A stretch of 64,000 bases of DNA from Petunia secreta (Eukaryota; Streptophyta; Magnoliopsida; Solanales; Solanaceae). Below, in pieces: positions 1 to 12,240 of the stretch. The notes under the pieces are model-generated. The model searched no databases. It saw only the letters and a list, made by a program, of their open reading frames with translations, and had not been told where the DNA came from. Location: positions 1,922,001-1,986,000 of the forward strand of contig JARKIP010000003.1 in the NCBI GenBank assembly GCA_029990175.1, read 5' to 3'. The position numbers were made by a program, and so were the translations under genes. Position 1 is the first letter of the stretch. Each line of letters begins with the position of its first letter.

Positions 1-550
1 TTTTGTCTTCTTTGACCTTTTTCTCTTCTTTTTTTTTTTTTTATTTTCTTTTATTATATTTTCTTTTCTTAACGAAAATTAAAACGATGCCCTACGATAT
101 TCGAAATAATTCCAACTTTTACATACAAGTTATACAAAATATATGTAACATACTCGCGAAAGCGGATCTCAAATCAGACTCTCGAAACTCAAGATGCGAA
201 TTTAAATAAAAAGAAGTCAAATTATTTAACTTTCGGCATTTTAGCGGAAACTAGCCGAACAACATCGAAATTCACTTTCGAAAGCTTACAAAAATCACAA
301 ATAATCATACGAACCTAACGGAGCTTTCGGATTTCGAATCGGAGCTCATTCGGCAAAAACCGAGCTCGAAAATCTCTTTTTAATATTTATCGCCAATAAA
401 AACTGAAACCTTCTTCCGATGTCTACCAAACAAAGTCTGATTTAGCTCAAATTTTACAGACAGGTCCTAATGGACATTACGAATATTTTAAAATTATCGG
501 CACGCCAATCGGAGTCCTAACTTCCGAAACGACTGACCGAGGTCGTTTCA
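1..550 (-). mobile_element. Element A, 3' LTR (partial, cut by window start)
   Basis: This is the U3 end of a minus-strand LTR. It ends at GGTCGTTTCA (541-550) and is followed directly by the purine tract of the element read on the minus strand. It matches 6488-7037 almost exactly: I see one substitution near position 91 and a poly-T length change, so the two LTRs of element A are very similar. The remainder of this LTR lies left of the window. The short ORF at its start is LTR sequence and not a gene. Confidence 0.9.
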
Positions 551-2429
551 TTCTCCTCCACTTAAACTCTCGTTCGTCCTCGAACGAGCCTAAATGTAAA
601 GAAAGATTTATGCAGATAACAAGAGAATTTGCACAACCTTCATAAACTACTCCACGGACATTATCTCATAGTTACAGAATCAGAGCTATAACACGCACAT
701 CAACTCTTGGATAAAACATATTTGGATAATATGATAACATCATAGCCCAACTTATTCGGACTAAGCCGACACTTTTTCAATCATGAGAGAGGAGTTTTAT
801 ATTTTCGAAATAAAGATACACGAAACTTTGAATGGGTTAACATGATTCAGCCGATAATTACCTCTTCGATATACCTTTCGATATAGAACAAGTCGATGAA
901 ACTAGGAATTAACTCACGCTTGATGCAATAGGAAAGCTTTTTGAAGTGCCTTGTCATTACACACTATAGAAGATTTGATGCAAGCTATATTATTTTTACG
1001 AACGCACTATACAACATCTCAGTTGATTTAGTATTACCATTCAGTATTTGGAGGAGACTCCTCCACTTAAAGCACAAACTCATGCAACCATTTGTATAGG
1101 AATAACCATCCTCGCACAGTCTGCTGGACTAAAGAAGATTTAGCTAAAAGCTGAACATAGGCAGACCTAAGCTACCAACTACCCTTTCGAGTTGCCAAAC
1201 GGCTGCAACTCTCAAGTTCACAACTTCATACCTTTGCCGTAAACACCACCGCCTGATGGATGGTACTTCTGTATAAAAATTTCGGCAGAGTTTACCCTGA
1301 AACTGGATGATCCGCAGAAACAGAACCAGCGCTATACTATACACGGGAATGGATACCCGGATAAACTGATATCCAAAACAATAATATGCCTACCCGGCTA
1401 CAATAACACGTACTCTGGCTCAACACAGGGAACGTCACAAGCGGCTACCAATCGCCCAAGCTCACTAGTGCCGGACGAAGAAGAAATGGAAATGGACCGA
1501 GGATAGAAATAATTAGAGCTTCAGGAAGCTCATCTTCTTATTTCTTGGCTACCAGAGCCAGACTACTTCCGAGTCAGGCTAACCCAAAAATCGCAATTGA
1601 AGAAATAGACATTAATGAGCTTTATGGAAAAACATCCATACCAATTTAACCTCCCAATAAGAAGGAAATTCTGACAATTTACCATAAACCCTTTTATAAC
1701 CCAGATAAGCTCATGGGATAACATGACTCTACAAACATCTTGAACTATGGAAGACACATAGATCAAATATTACTTACTAACCACTTTACACCGGAAGAAA
1801 CGATAACACTTTCTGATGGTAAAGAATTGAGATCTCATTATCCTACTAACACGGAATTCTGAGAAGAGAGGTATACTAATTTGATATAATAATAAAATAT
1901 GGCACAACAAGTTGCCAGGCAGACGATACTGACACTCACTCCCAAATCTCTCACATTTAGATCAGATAAACTAGTAGGGTCTCATAAATGCCAGGAATAA
2001 ATCGTATCAGAAACTCACCCCTCTACCGTAACCGATTCTTAATTACGACAATATCCAAGAAAACCGTCGAAACATGATAAGACACACCATTTCCAGATCG
2101 ATCGGAAAGATAAATCTTACTTACAGATAAGAGAAGAAGAAACACACGGGTCTACTACATCGGATGCCTCGGCATCCTGCTAGACTAGCAGTTCATATTA
2201 CTGCCTCTGCGGCTGAACTAAGCCGCTACACTGATAATTACCTTCTGAAGAATAACTGCCACCACGCTCTCAACCTTTACCGGATGGTGGCATTTCTTTT
2301 GTTGATTGAGATCTATATAAAATTCCCTGCGACTGCGCAGATGCCTACTGACGAGAGAAAAGACGACTGCTAACTTGTCGGAGTAAGGGAAAACTCCTCA
2401 AAGGATAGTCAGACTCACAACAATGATAA

Positions 2430-2900
2430 CAGGAAAACTCCTCAAAGGATAATCGGACTCACGACAATGATAACACATTTTTGCTGAATATGGGAATTGG
2501 ACAGATTGTTGATAGCTGTAAAGAGAAAAACTGGGTCTAATCTTGATGAACTACTCGCGCACTCTGAGAATCACGCTCTACAAGCTGAGATAACCTGGAA
2601 GGTGACTTCCAAAAATAATCAGAACTTTTACCTCCAAATAAGGTATGGTTGCCCACCAGGGCCACAGAATTCCTTGCTCTCCCGCTCTAACTCCTCCCCC
2701 TCTAACTTATGGTATGCCTAATACCTTTGAGCAAATCAACAACGACATCAAATAAAGTCACAACATCAATTTTTTTTTGAGCCATCTGGGATCTCAAGTA
2801 AGGAGAAAGGTCACCAATAAATCTTTGAATCTCTCGAAAGGTTCATGGACTAGTTCTAATGCATATCCAGCCATTCTATAGAATTCAATTTCATATTCTG
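2430..2900 (-). pseudogene. gag remnant of element A
   Basis: On the minus strand this region matches the gag remnant of element B. It shows the end of the capsid-like region and a zinc-knuckle-like CYHC run near 2460-2490 whose later His and Cys ligands are lost. Stops and frameshifts break it. By comparison with plant chromovirus (Tekay/Del) gag proteins it is a relic of the nucleocapsid precursor. It is far too short and broken to make a working gag. Family placement is inferred from motif memory only. Confidence 0.55.
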
Positions 2901-3827
2901 AAACACCAACAGGCTAACCGACAGGCTACCTTGTCTAATCCACTAAACTGGCAACACTTTTCATCTCGCTCACTACTCGAAAGGAATTTTTTTTTTTCAC
3001 AAATCTAGAAGAAAACCGAACCAAGTTAGCTAATAAGAGAGCAGTCCACCAATCCAGGGTTGGACCTTGAAACTGGAAAGAAGAATAATTAACACCATAC
3101 CGCTTGATATAATCAAAAGCCTGAAGGATACGCTGACATCATTTTATTTTACAAAGAATTACAAGATTTATCTGATGCATTTCTTAAGAATATCGGAAGG
3201 TTCAACCGCGTAAAATAATGAAACCTCCTTGAGCACTCGGACCCAACTGATACCTTGGCTGGCTAACCAGCCAGAACAATTAGAGGTACAACACATACTA
3301 CCTCCGGAATATAATTTACTGCAGCAATATTAAGAACCAGAAAAGGAGCTCCCTGAGATCAAACGTCTGCACATGCAGCAACCTGATAGGCTGCCCAGCA
3401 AATAATAGGTTCTTACGGTATCTGCGCCGCCAAGATTCTCGTAAAGCATCGTAGAGAGCCAAGGGAAACTGCAAGGCCCTGTTCCCTTGCCCATCGGGAG
3501 CTCGTACAGCTGGGACCTCCGTAACTACATCGTCGGCACGATAAAAAAAAAACTCTCGGGGCTTCATCAGTGCTGACCCCAGGCCAGACTGCTTCGTCTT
3601 GAACTCATACCGTTCGCTGATTTGTCGCACGAGGGTTCACAATTACCAAAAAGGAATTAACGAATTAACGAAAATACTTTTGAATCCTAGACCGACGCAC
3701 GATCAGAAATGAAGGAAGTGAAACTTCCTAAATGCCATCATAGCCCCTCGTAGATAAGTACGGACGTCTACGTACCCATCAGCGAGACTCTACTAGACAC
3801 TGTCTTAGTCTGGATAGACTCTAAACT

Positions 3828-3843
3828 GGGCTCTGATACCAAC
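3828..3843 (-). other. Primer-binding site of element A (tRNA-iMet type)
   Basis: Read on the minus strand, the bases next to the LTR are GTTGGTATCAGAGCCC. TGGTATCAGAGC is the classical plant LTR-retroelement site complementary to the 3' end of initiator methionine tRNA. It fixes the orientation of the element as minus. Confidence 0.9.
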
Positions 3844-4496
3844 TGGCACGACCCGAAATCCGGCTAGGCCGTGCGGGCACCCGACATCCTCCCCTAGACC
3901 CGTCGGGCGAACCCTTACCAATTAAATTAGGAAAATAAATATAATTCAATTCATAGATAAGAACAAGACTTAAAAAAATACTGACATACTGATACCTCTA
4001 AGCTGTACAAAAGAAATTACAGCTGACTACCCAACATACTAGGTTTAGGGTTATCCAGACTAGACATCTAAGAGTACAAAAAAATAGATACCTCCTGAAT
4101 TGAGCAGAATGCAACTGAAATAATAAACAATAAACTGGTGGCCATCCGGAATAAAGCTGGCTCACCCTGACAGCTGGAGTCGTCTTCGCTCCTTCAGTAC
4201 GTGGCGAACTCGATCCTTGAGCGAACCTGCCGAAACGAAATAGATAGACAAGAAACAAACAACAAACGAGGGTGAGTCAAAAGGACTCAATAAGTGGGGC
4301 AGACTAGCCACCTCAAAGAATAGGATAGCTAGTCAGGGAGAAGAAAAACAGATAAACTAAATCCATCTTATTTGAACTATAAACAGGCGAAGCCAAATAA
4401 TAACTGAAAACACGTATGGAATCATAAACAGCCAGGGACATAAGGTAGACATAACATATAGATATCCTGAACATGTCGACAATCAGAAATACATCC

Positions 4497-4590
4497 TGTT
4501 GCGGCGTGCAACCCGATCCATATATTTATACTGTTGCGGCTTGCAACCCAATCCGTATATTTATACTGTTGCGGCGTGCAACCCGGGATA
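4497..4590. repeat. 34/35-bp tandem repeat in LTR A
   Basis: Three imperfect units beginning CTGTTGCGGC start at about 4497, 4531 and 4566. A similar array is present in the LTR of element C (57688-57785), but not in LTR B or the solo LTR. Confidence 0.8.
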
Positions 4591-4984
4591 CGAGCCAAAG
4601 ATATATAGGTAAACTGAGATACGTTCACAACATGGTATACCTACCGCATATATAAAACACAGCACAATACACACAATAGTCAGTATGCGGTGCAATGAGA
4701 TGGGATGAGTGCGGTATGATGCAATGCAGTCACATATGTCTGATACCTATCTCCGGCGCGGGACTCTCATCGTCTACCAGGAGATACGAGCCAAAAACAT
4801 ATCAACAAATAAGCAATGCACTATGAGCAGAACAGTAGTTATGTACCACAAGTCTACGCAATGGTATGAAAATGAAATGAAATGAGATGAGATGAAATGA
4901 AATGAAATCTGATGCAAAGGGTCACATGTGCCCATCCTCCCATCTCGAAGCGGAATACTCCTGCATTCGAGGGGAATCCAATCT

Positions 4985-5335
4985 GATAACCAACTGGAGC
5001 GGAATACTCCTGCTCCTGGGGCGGAATACTCCTGCACCCGATATAATATAAACCAGAGGCGGAATACTCCTGCACTCTCTTGGGGCGGAATACTCCTGCA
5101 CCCGATATAATACAATGGAGCGGAATACTCCTGCTCCTGGGGCGGAATACTCCTGCCCTCAATATGATACAATAGAGCGGAATACTCCTGCTCCTGGGGC
5201 GGAATACTCCTGCCCTCAATATGATACAATGGAGCGGAATACTCCTGCTCCTGGGGCGGAATACTCCTGCCCTCAATATGATACAATGGAGCGGAGTACT
5301 CCTGCTCCTGGGGCGGAATACTCCTGCACCCAATA
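4985..5335. repeat. 57-bp tandem repeat (GCGGAATACTCCTG) in LTR A
   Basis: Units starting GCGGAATACTCCTG recur; full 57-bp units begin at 5120, 5177, 5234 and 5291, with shorter variants before them. Each full unit contains the 14-mer twice. Since 57 is divisible by three, the array stays open in several frames on both strands and creates long false ORFs, including a 321-codon one on the minus strand. Confidence 0.9.
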
Positions 5336-5397
5336 TGATATGCAATGTAATGCATATGAACGACATATAATGCATATAAATGCAATGTAATGCAATA

Positions 5398-5721
5398 ATG
5401 ACCCTTCACCGGCTCGGGACTCTCATCGATTACCGGGAAGTATATGTAATGATGACCCTTCACCGGTGCGGGACTCTCATCGCCAACCGGGAAGTATATG
5501 CAATAATGACCCTTCGCCGGTGCGGGACTCTCATCGCCAACCGGGAAGTATATGCAATAATGACCCTTCGCCGGTGCGGGACTCTCATCGCCAACCGGGA
5601 AGTATATGTAATAATGACCCTTCGCCGGTGCGGGACTCTCATCGCCAACCGGGAAGTATATGTAATAATGACCCTTCGCCGGTGCGGGACTCTCATCGCC
5701 AACCGGGAAGTATATGCAATG
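5398..5721. repeat. 54-bp tandem repeat, six units, in LTR A
   Basis: Units with the core CGGGACTCTCATCG recur exactly every 54 bp (phase points 5401, 5455, 5509, 5563, 5617, 5671). A diverged single unit lies at about 4745-4790. LTR B and the solo LTR each have about one unit and LTR C has two, so the array expanded in A. The period is divisible by three, so all overlapping ORFs are artefacts. Confidence 0.9.
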
Positions 5722-7517
5722 CTCAAAACCAGAGTGCAACGCTCATATGTTCAATACAATACCAACTATAGGGCATAACATATAATATACAATGTAAATT
5801 CAAAGCTAAGGCGTAATGAGTACGCCTATCGGCAGCTACACACGTAAGGAAACATGTGGTAGAAAATCCACGAGGCCAGGTGCCTCCAAAGAAATGGATA
5901 TAAACACTTACCTTGTTACAAGGTTAGTACATCCACTCAATAACCGTTTTGTCCTTTGGATTCATTGCCAAACGATCCCACTGTGTTCAATAAGTAGAAA
6001 AATATATCACATTAGGCTAAAGACTTCATTCCTCACATCTTAGGGTAATCCAGGTAAGAACCTGATACCCTATTTGCATACGCAATACGCAGACCGGGCC
6101 TATATACAGGGTTTAAGGCCACCTAACCAAATCCCAAATAAATTATATTTATAAGTTGCCCATAACTCACTGAGCACGAATACATAATCAATTTCATTAT
6201 CGGGGTCCATTTGACCCTTTAAACTATCAATTTACGTCATTAGGGCGATGTCTAATATTCATATTTTTACCGCAAAAATATATTTAAACACACGTAATAA
6301 ACTCAAATACTATATTAGGATCATTACCTGAATGTTTCAGGGTAAAAATTCTACTTTTCTCCGGCTCTTTTTCCCATTTTCTGGCATTTTTCCCCAGCCT
6401 CTGCTTCATTTTTTTGCTTCTTCCTTTCTCCTCTGTTTCTGTTCACGTATCTATCATTATAAGCTTGGCCACCGCCTGCCTTATATATTTTGTCTTCTTT
6501 GACCTTTTTCTCTTCTTTTTTTTTTTTTTATTTTCTTTTATTATATTTTCTTTTCTTAACGAAAATTAAAACGATGCTCTACGATATTCGAAATAATTCC
6601 AACTTTTACATACAAGTTATACAAAATATATGTAACATACTCGCGAAAGCGGATCTCAAATCAGACTCTCGAAACTCAAGATGCGAATTTAAATAAAAAG
6701 AAGTCAAATTATTTAACTTTCGGCATTTTAGCGGAAACTAGCCGAACAACATCGAAATTCACTTTCGAAAGCTTACAAAAATCACAAATAATCATACGAA
6801 CCTAACGGAGCTTTCGGATTTCGAATCGGAGCTCATTCGGCAAAAACCGAGCTCGAAAATCTCTTTTTAATATTTATCGCCAATAAAAACTGAAACCTTC
6901 TTCCGATGTCTACCAAACAAAGTCTGATTTAGCTCAAATTTTACAGACAGGTCCTAATGGACATTACGAATATTTTAAAATTATCGGCACGCCAATCGGA
7001 GTCCTAACTTCCGAAACGACTGACCGAGGTCGTTTCAAGTTTTTAATTTGAAAGTCAAACTAACAACATATCCACACGAATAGGAACAAGATTCTCTGAA
7101 GTAACAGAAACATACACATATATATTAATCATTTTCTTACTGAATTTATAGATCATTAATAAACACAAACACCAAACTCTACTTATAAAGATAACCAATA
7201 TCTCTTACTTGGATTTAGGCTCATGGTAGGGCTCCGTTCATTAATTCTCTTAAATAATTTTTGCTCATAATATATAGAAGCCATATATGTACACTGCAAG
7301 CAAGCCTATAGTTACAAATTAGGAAACATAAATAATGTTATATTTTTTAAATTTGTAGTATGCCTAGATTTTTTTGATGGTAGATGCTTTATTACTTTGT
7401 CATTATACTGATGAGATTGATCTATTTCAATTAATTCACTAATTTACTTTTCCCGATATCTTTCTTTTTTGCAGGACATAGCATATAAACCTGTATAAAC
7501 CTGATGAGAAGCCATCA

Positions 7518-8177
7518 TAAACACCAACCGAAGGAGCCATCTCTTTAATCTACTTTATGTTGCTCTTTTTTTTTTTTCCTTTTTGTCCTTCTAGCTACTT
7601 CTACATTTAAAGAGTTTATTTACTCTTGTGTAAAAAATTTGATGACAAAGGAAAAAGTTGAGATATATTACAAAACTTTTTTTAAAAAAAAACAGAGAAG
7701 AAAAAATAATGGTGAAGAAAAATAGTGATTGTGTTGGCATTCTTGATTCTTGGTTGGTGCGATAATAGGAGTGGTGATTACTTTGTTAATCCCATTTTGG
7801 GGTTCAACCAACTACATTCCTACTATCACACTAACCAAAAGAATCAAGTATACCAACACAATCACTATTTTTCTCGCCATCATTTTTTCTTATTTACTTT
7901 TTTTAAAAACTATTTCTCAACCTTTTTCCTCTGTCCTCTAATTTTCTCACAAGAGTAAATAAACTCTTTAATATAGAAGAAGTTAGAAGGACAAAAAGGA
8001 AAAAAGAGTGATATAAAGTAGTGCTGTTGGTGTTTATAAAACTTGAAATCAACGAGAGAATGCATGATAGAATTGAATGGAAGCTATTTGTAGGGTCTCG
8101 AATCTGGGTTGTTTGAGGTACGACTTAACATTATATCTAATGCTACTAACTCTATGCCAATATTAATAAGTGGTTCT
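7518..8177. mobile_element. Foldback (long inverted repeat) element, copy 1, left arm truncated
   Basis: The stem is made of inverted arms: TATAAACACCAAC-type sequence at the left (7516 on) pairs with GTTGGTGTTTATA near 8030, and the pairing continues inward past ACTCTTGTG to a loop near 7770-7810. The right arm extends out to about 8177, but its left partner is missing here; it is present in copy 2. The ORFs inside it (7725-7958) read through the palindrome and are not convincing genes. Confidence 0.75.
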
Positions 8178-8384
8178 GAATATAACTAAATGTTCCTTTT
8201 TCCATATTTGGAAAGTGAGAGAGACTAGCTAAGGATAAGAGAAAGACCGGGAGAGAGTTCAACCGTACATCCGTTAATATATACCTATCAAGATCAGCTA
8301 AATGGTTTTGTTCACCTTTTACGAATTTTTGCTTTACCCTTCATGCGTGTGTGTACTCAACTTTCTTTTTCTTCACTCATTTAT

Positions 8385-8490
8385 CTTTGTTCTGTGATTG
8401 TCTGCAGAGCAAGGATAAGAATATGGTCCATATTGTTAACTACTATAAATTTGCAGACGAATCACTCAAAATTGGGCAAGTTGAGATAAT
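8385..8490 (+). other. Exon-like stretch with splice-like borders, unidentified
   Basis: A pyrimidine-rich tract ending in CTGCAG (to 8407) is followed by an open stretch that reads SKDKNMVHIVNYYKFADESL, then GT at about 8480. The same structure is kept in copy 2 (56122-56195). I do not recognise the peptide. It may be an exon of a gene lost from this locus. Confidence 0.3.
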
Positions 8491-9139
8491 ATGTACATGT
8501 TTATTATTCCAAAATTTTGTTCGTGAAAAAACCTCGTAACGTATTTCATTCTCTTAATTCTTATGAAAAGAAGCACCAAGTAATTATAGTCTTATTTCTA
8601 TTTCTTGGTCTGATATATTACCTTTTAAAAGTTTTTGCCAGCCCATGGCGGATTGGCATTTTGGTTGTGCAGCATAGCTCACGCTGCTGCTAGCACAATT
8701 AACATTTGTGAGCACACCATTGCTGGTGGCTGTTTAATACCAGTTTGTGGTCTTGGTCTGATATATTTACTTTTTCCTTGATGGAAATCATACATGCTGA
8801 ATCTTATGTTTTTCGATGATCAATTACAGTAGATTTTTCTCTATGATACATCAATTATCTCGAAATTATAGTAAAGGGGTTACTAATATATTGTTTCGAC
8901 GGAGATATGAGACTTCGTCGAATAGGAGCGACAAGCTCAGCAAGTTCAGCCCTCCTTCTGCATCCATCTCTAATCTCTTGAATTGTTAATGCTATATGTT
9001 TACCAATTATCAATTTTTTTTGTTTTTAATTCCACAAACAACGTATAGATGGTATTGATATAAGTTTAGTTGTTATTTTCTTGATCTCTTTCTACCGTTA
9101 ATCACATGATGAAAAATCTATACTACTTCTATATCTACT

Positions 9140-9856
9140 TATACTAAGAGTGAAATAGTTAAATGCATGGTTTTGGCCAAACATGACATTTATATTGCTA
9201 TTCTTTTAGCTTTCTCGGTGCCAACTAACTTTACAAGAGAAGAAAAAGCACATGCCCAGAGCTTTCTGGAGTTATTTTGGAACAAAATTAATCGCGTGAT
9301 TGTGATCTTCGTTGCGGATGAGCTTGAAGATAGTGATGAAACTTTGGCTAATCACTTAGGCCAAGCCTGCTCTGAACCTTTAAAGGTTAAATTATTGTAT
9401 TGTGATATCTTGCAAACTAGGCTTCGAAATTAGCCTCCTACATTATATTACGTAATGTAGGTTGATGAGATAATATTTTGTGTGATCTATTATTTAAACA
9501 GGTTTCTTCTTTATGATCCACTCATTTTCCATTTATGGATCTTTAAAGGATAACTGTGCTCTCTTGAGAAAGAATTACTTCTTATACCTATCATTTTCAT
9601 GTAGTTATTTTGATGGAGTTTCCATTTAGCAAAGAGTTCTTTTTTAAATAATTACAGTATTTGCTTAATGGTGTTATCCTCTATGCTTGGTCATAAGAAT
9701 GAAGCTTATTGTGTAAATTGTACCAATAATAATGTAGTACTTTGCCAGAAACTCTTAATTCGTTCTGTGATAATAGACAAAATAAAGCTTATCGACAATA
9801 AGACTAAAGATCCACAAAAGAAAGGTGGCTTCTTGAGAGAACTTCTTTGCATGTGA
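9140..9856 (+). pseudogene. AIG1/GIMAP (IAN) type GTPase pseudogene, middle part
   Basis: From 9149 the frame reads a stretch around EIVKCMVLAKHDIY, then TNFTREEKAHAQSF, then ADELEDSDETLANHLG. In established AIG1-domain proteins the matching blocks are EIVKC..LAKDGIHA, TRFT.EEE and DELED.DETL..YLG. A following piece at 9750-9855 reads LIDNKTKDPQKK, matching the family's FDNKTKD block. The P-loop exon is not found upstream and the C-terminal region is missing. An intron probably separates the two pieces (possible donor AAG/GTTAAA near 9386). AIG1 proteins are small GTPases linked to plant defence; this copy cannot make one. Confidence 0.7.
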
Positions 9857-9860
9857 ATGT

Positions 9861-12240
9861 GGTGTATGAATAGAATCGTGGAAAGTTATATTCACGCATT
9901 TGTTTCAAGGAATCTAAGGTATGTGTTTACTATCTACATCATGGTAATTTAGCCATAATCAGGTTTAAGAGGTTAAGTGTCAATGCTAAGCCCGGCAAAA
10001 ATGAGAGAGATTCACGATCGTTGTTGCTTAAATGTATCTGGTAATGAAATTAATCTCTTTTTGCTATCATGACCATGCAAAGAATGGGATAGTATCATTT
10101 TTTTCATATCCTTAAAAAGCTACCAATAGAGTATTGGATCTTTACATATCTTAAGAAACTTTTTCCGAAATAGTACTAAAGAGTAAAAAATTTAAGTGTA
10201 GATAAAATTGTTCAAGTAGGAAAAATAAATAGAGTTGCAAAAGAAGAAAACCTGAGAATTAGATGGAATCCAATATATTGGTATCTGTTGGGGCTTTTGG
10301 CGACAAGTTCATACTTTAATTCTGATGTGCAAAGAATAGCATAAAAGATAATTAAGAGTATATCCAGTTTATACTGCACTGCAGGGAGATTAATGCTCAT
10401 CCATGGTATTGGTGTGTCATTTTCAAATTTAATTTTTGGAAGAATATTAATTCTTTTTTAACTTTGAACAAAACTTGATACAACATAGAAATTTTTTTAG
10501 TATCACAAAGATCTGGTTCATCTATTCTCCTTACATTAAGATGGCCTTATAGTGATTAAAAAAAAATATTACAAAAATGAATTCGTCACTTATATTGACT
10601 CTCTTTCTCATTTTAAACTCTAAGACAACCTTTGCTTTTGTTGCTTCTAACCTCATTTTATAGTGCAAGATTTTATATTAGATGAATGAATTGTTCATAA
10701 AGGATTAATCTTTTGTCGCATTTTCATCTCTACCTCTTCCTACTTGTATGACTTGGATGTATGATTCTACTTTGAAAGGCCTTACTTTTATTTTCGATGC
10801 ATCTTTCACCAGAGAAGAGCAGGGTTGTAAGGTTTATTCTTCTTCAAAGTCACGCTTGGTTTGGTTTGAAGAACGATAAGCCTTTGTTTTTTTAGCAAAA
10901 CACCAACTATTTATAATATACATTCAAGATTATCTTTTATGGTCTAGCCAATAAGGCTTACAATTATATTCTTTTATAATTTGAAGAGAGATGAAATTTT
11001 TTCCGCATTTTCGGCTAAAATATTGGATCGAAAAAACTTGTTTTGTTTGTACACCTTAATATTGAGAACTTCATAGTGAAGAAAAAGCTAAAATATGAAG
11101 CATTGTGTACACAAATCTTAAATTCTTATTCGCGCCAATTGATGAAGAGTAAATAATGAATTAGTTTGTATGTCTGCAAAAATTTGATGGTCTAAAGCAT
11201 GGTACAAAGTCTTCTCTTTTCAAGCTCCTTCTAAATTGAATCTTATTTTAATCTTTTATTTTGTTGCTTTTTCTTTTGTTCTTTTAAACCTTAGGCTTTA
11301 GATATGAAATGTAAAGTTGTAATGAATACTAATAAAGTCATAATATTGGGATATGAAATGCGGAGAGGAATGTAAATTTGAGTCACGAATTGAATTTCAA
11401 GATGACGTCTCATTTGAATCTTATTTTAAGCTTTTTCTTTTTCTTTGATTTGTTTGTTCTATTGGGTTGTTCTTTTAAATCTTAGAACTCAATTTATGTT
11501 TGAGCTTTTTTTTTCTACTTATTGGATCGAGCTTTTGACCAATATTCTGGATGAATAGTTGCGTTTAAAATTTACTATGATTAGTTTAATTTTATTCTCT
11601 CCGTCCATAGTGCGGGTATTATACGAGTTGAAGATTTATATTGCCAATCCAACTAATTTAGGATTGTCACATAATTTTTGTTTCTCTAGTTCTAATTTCT
11701 TAGAGTAAAGTAAGATAATATTACCATATGTATGCATATTAGTGCATTGGTAACAAAATATGATTTAAATACAAAGTTTATATATCTGCACGAAGTAAAA
11801 TTATTGATGGTCTGTGTTATAAGAACACTTTTGGATTATAATCCATGTAGCTTTTGCATAAGGAGTCAGAATTTTAACATTAAGTCTTCTAGGATACAAC
11901 AGACCTCAATCCTTCTCTAGATTCTACCATCATAAATTCTCAAGCCAAATAGATCCCGCTAGGGTGAACAAAGTGGAAAAGGCTCATGGTGGTGGATGTA
12001 GCAATAATGGAGCAAAGAAAAAATTGAGTGATGATGCCAAGAGACCACTACTAAAAGAAAAGGAGAACTAAGGAACAACTTGGAAACAAGTACTAGTGTG
12101 CACAATTTATAGTAGCTTTTCATATATGGATATACTTTTTTAATGGAATACACTAAACTGAAATATAATTTCTTAGATTAATCACAAATCAGTGAAGTAG
12201 GAGACCATTATTGATCACGCTCAAAACTCATCCTTAAAAA
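9861..12240. other. AT-rich sequence without recognisable genes
   Basis: No ORF here exceeds about 62 codons and none has a motif I recognise. There are poly-pyrimidine stretches and no clear repeat termini. It is the right flank of duplication copy 1, probably intergenic. Confidence 0.6.

Larger units (their letters stand above)
551..3843 (-). mobile_element. Element A, internal region, non-autonomous Ty3/gypsy type
   Basis: The region lies between a purine-rich tract (minus strand AAGTGGAGGAGAA, about 551-563) and a primer-binding site (3828-3843). It aligns along most of its length with the internal regions of elements B and C. It lacks about 0.9 kb that both of those carry (B 30345-31225): A runs straight from the sequence around 1020 to the block shared with B at 31230. 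Apart from a decayed gag stretch (about 2430-2900, minus), no protease, reverse transcriptase or RNase H is visible. It would need proteins supplied in trans to move. Confidence 0.85.
3844..7037 (-). mobile_element. Element A, 5' LTR (3194 bp, longest of the family)
   Basis: The boundaries are TGGCACGACC (a mutated TGACACGACC) at 3844 and GGTCGTTTCA ending at 7037. The ends form a short imperfect inverted repeat, as is usual for LTRs. The LTR contains a 34/35-bp array (4497-4590), a 57-bp array (4985-5335) and a 54-bp array (5398-5721), which explain its extra length. A possible minus-strand TATA box lies at 6100-6109. The sequence just right of the LTR starts AGTTT (7038-7042), the expected 5-bp target duplication; its partner lies left of the window. 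Confidence 0.9.
7038..9310 (+). repeat. Segmental duplication, copy 1
   Basis: This stretch matches 54518-57024 in the same orientation. In a sampled 450 bp I counted about eight differences, near 2%. The main structural difference is about 225 bp present in copy 2 (about 54996-55220) and absent here at about 7517. Copy 1 is bounded on the left by element A; copy 2 is cut on the right by element C. The true length of the duplication therefore exceeds what the window shows. Confidence 0.9.

Noticed and set aside
1144..1344. ORF shared in part with 31343-31696 (CRNFY.EVPSI.RWCLRQRY)
   Set aside because: It lies in the decayed interior of the non-autonomous element, differs in length between copies, and has no recognised motif.
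4985..5335. CRISPR-like array
   Set aside because: Adjacent repeats with no unique spacers, inside a plant LTR; it is a minisatellite.
4774..5739. 321-codon minus-strand ORF with repeating peptide units
   Set aside because: It spans the 54- and 57-bp arrays of an LTR. The periods are multiples of three, so several frames on both strands stay open. No start context, domain or consistent presence in other LTR copies.
7725..7958. Small hydrophobic ORF conserved at 55432-55650
   Set aside because: It runs across the foldback palindrome from a non-ATG start. Similarity follows from the duplication and is not evidence of coding.
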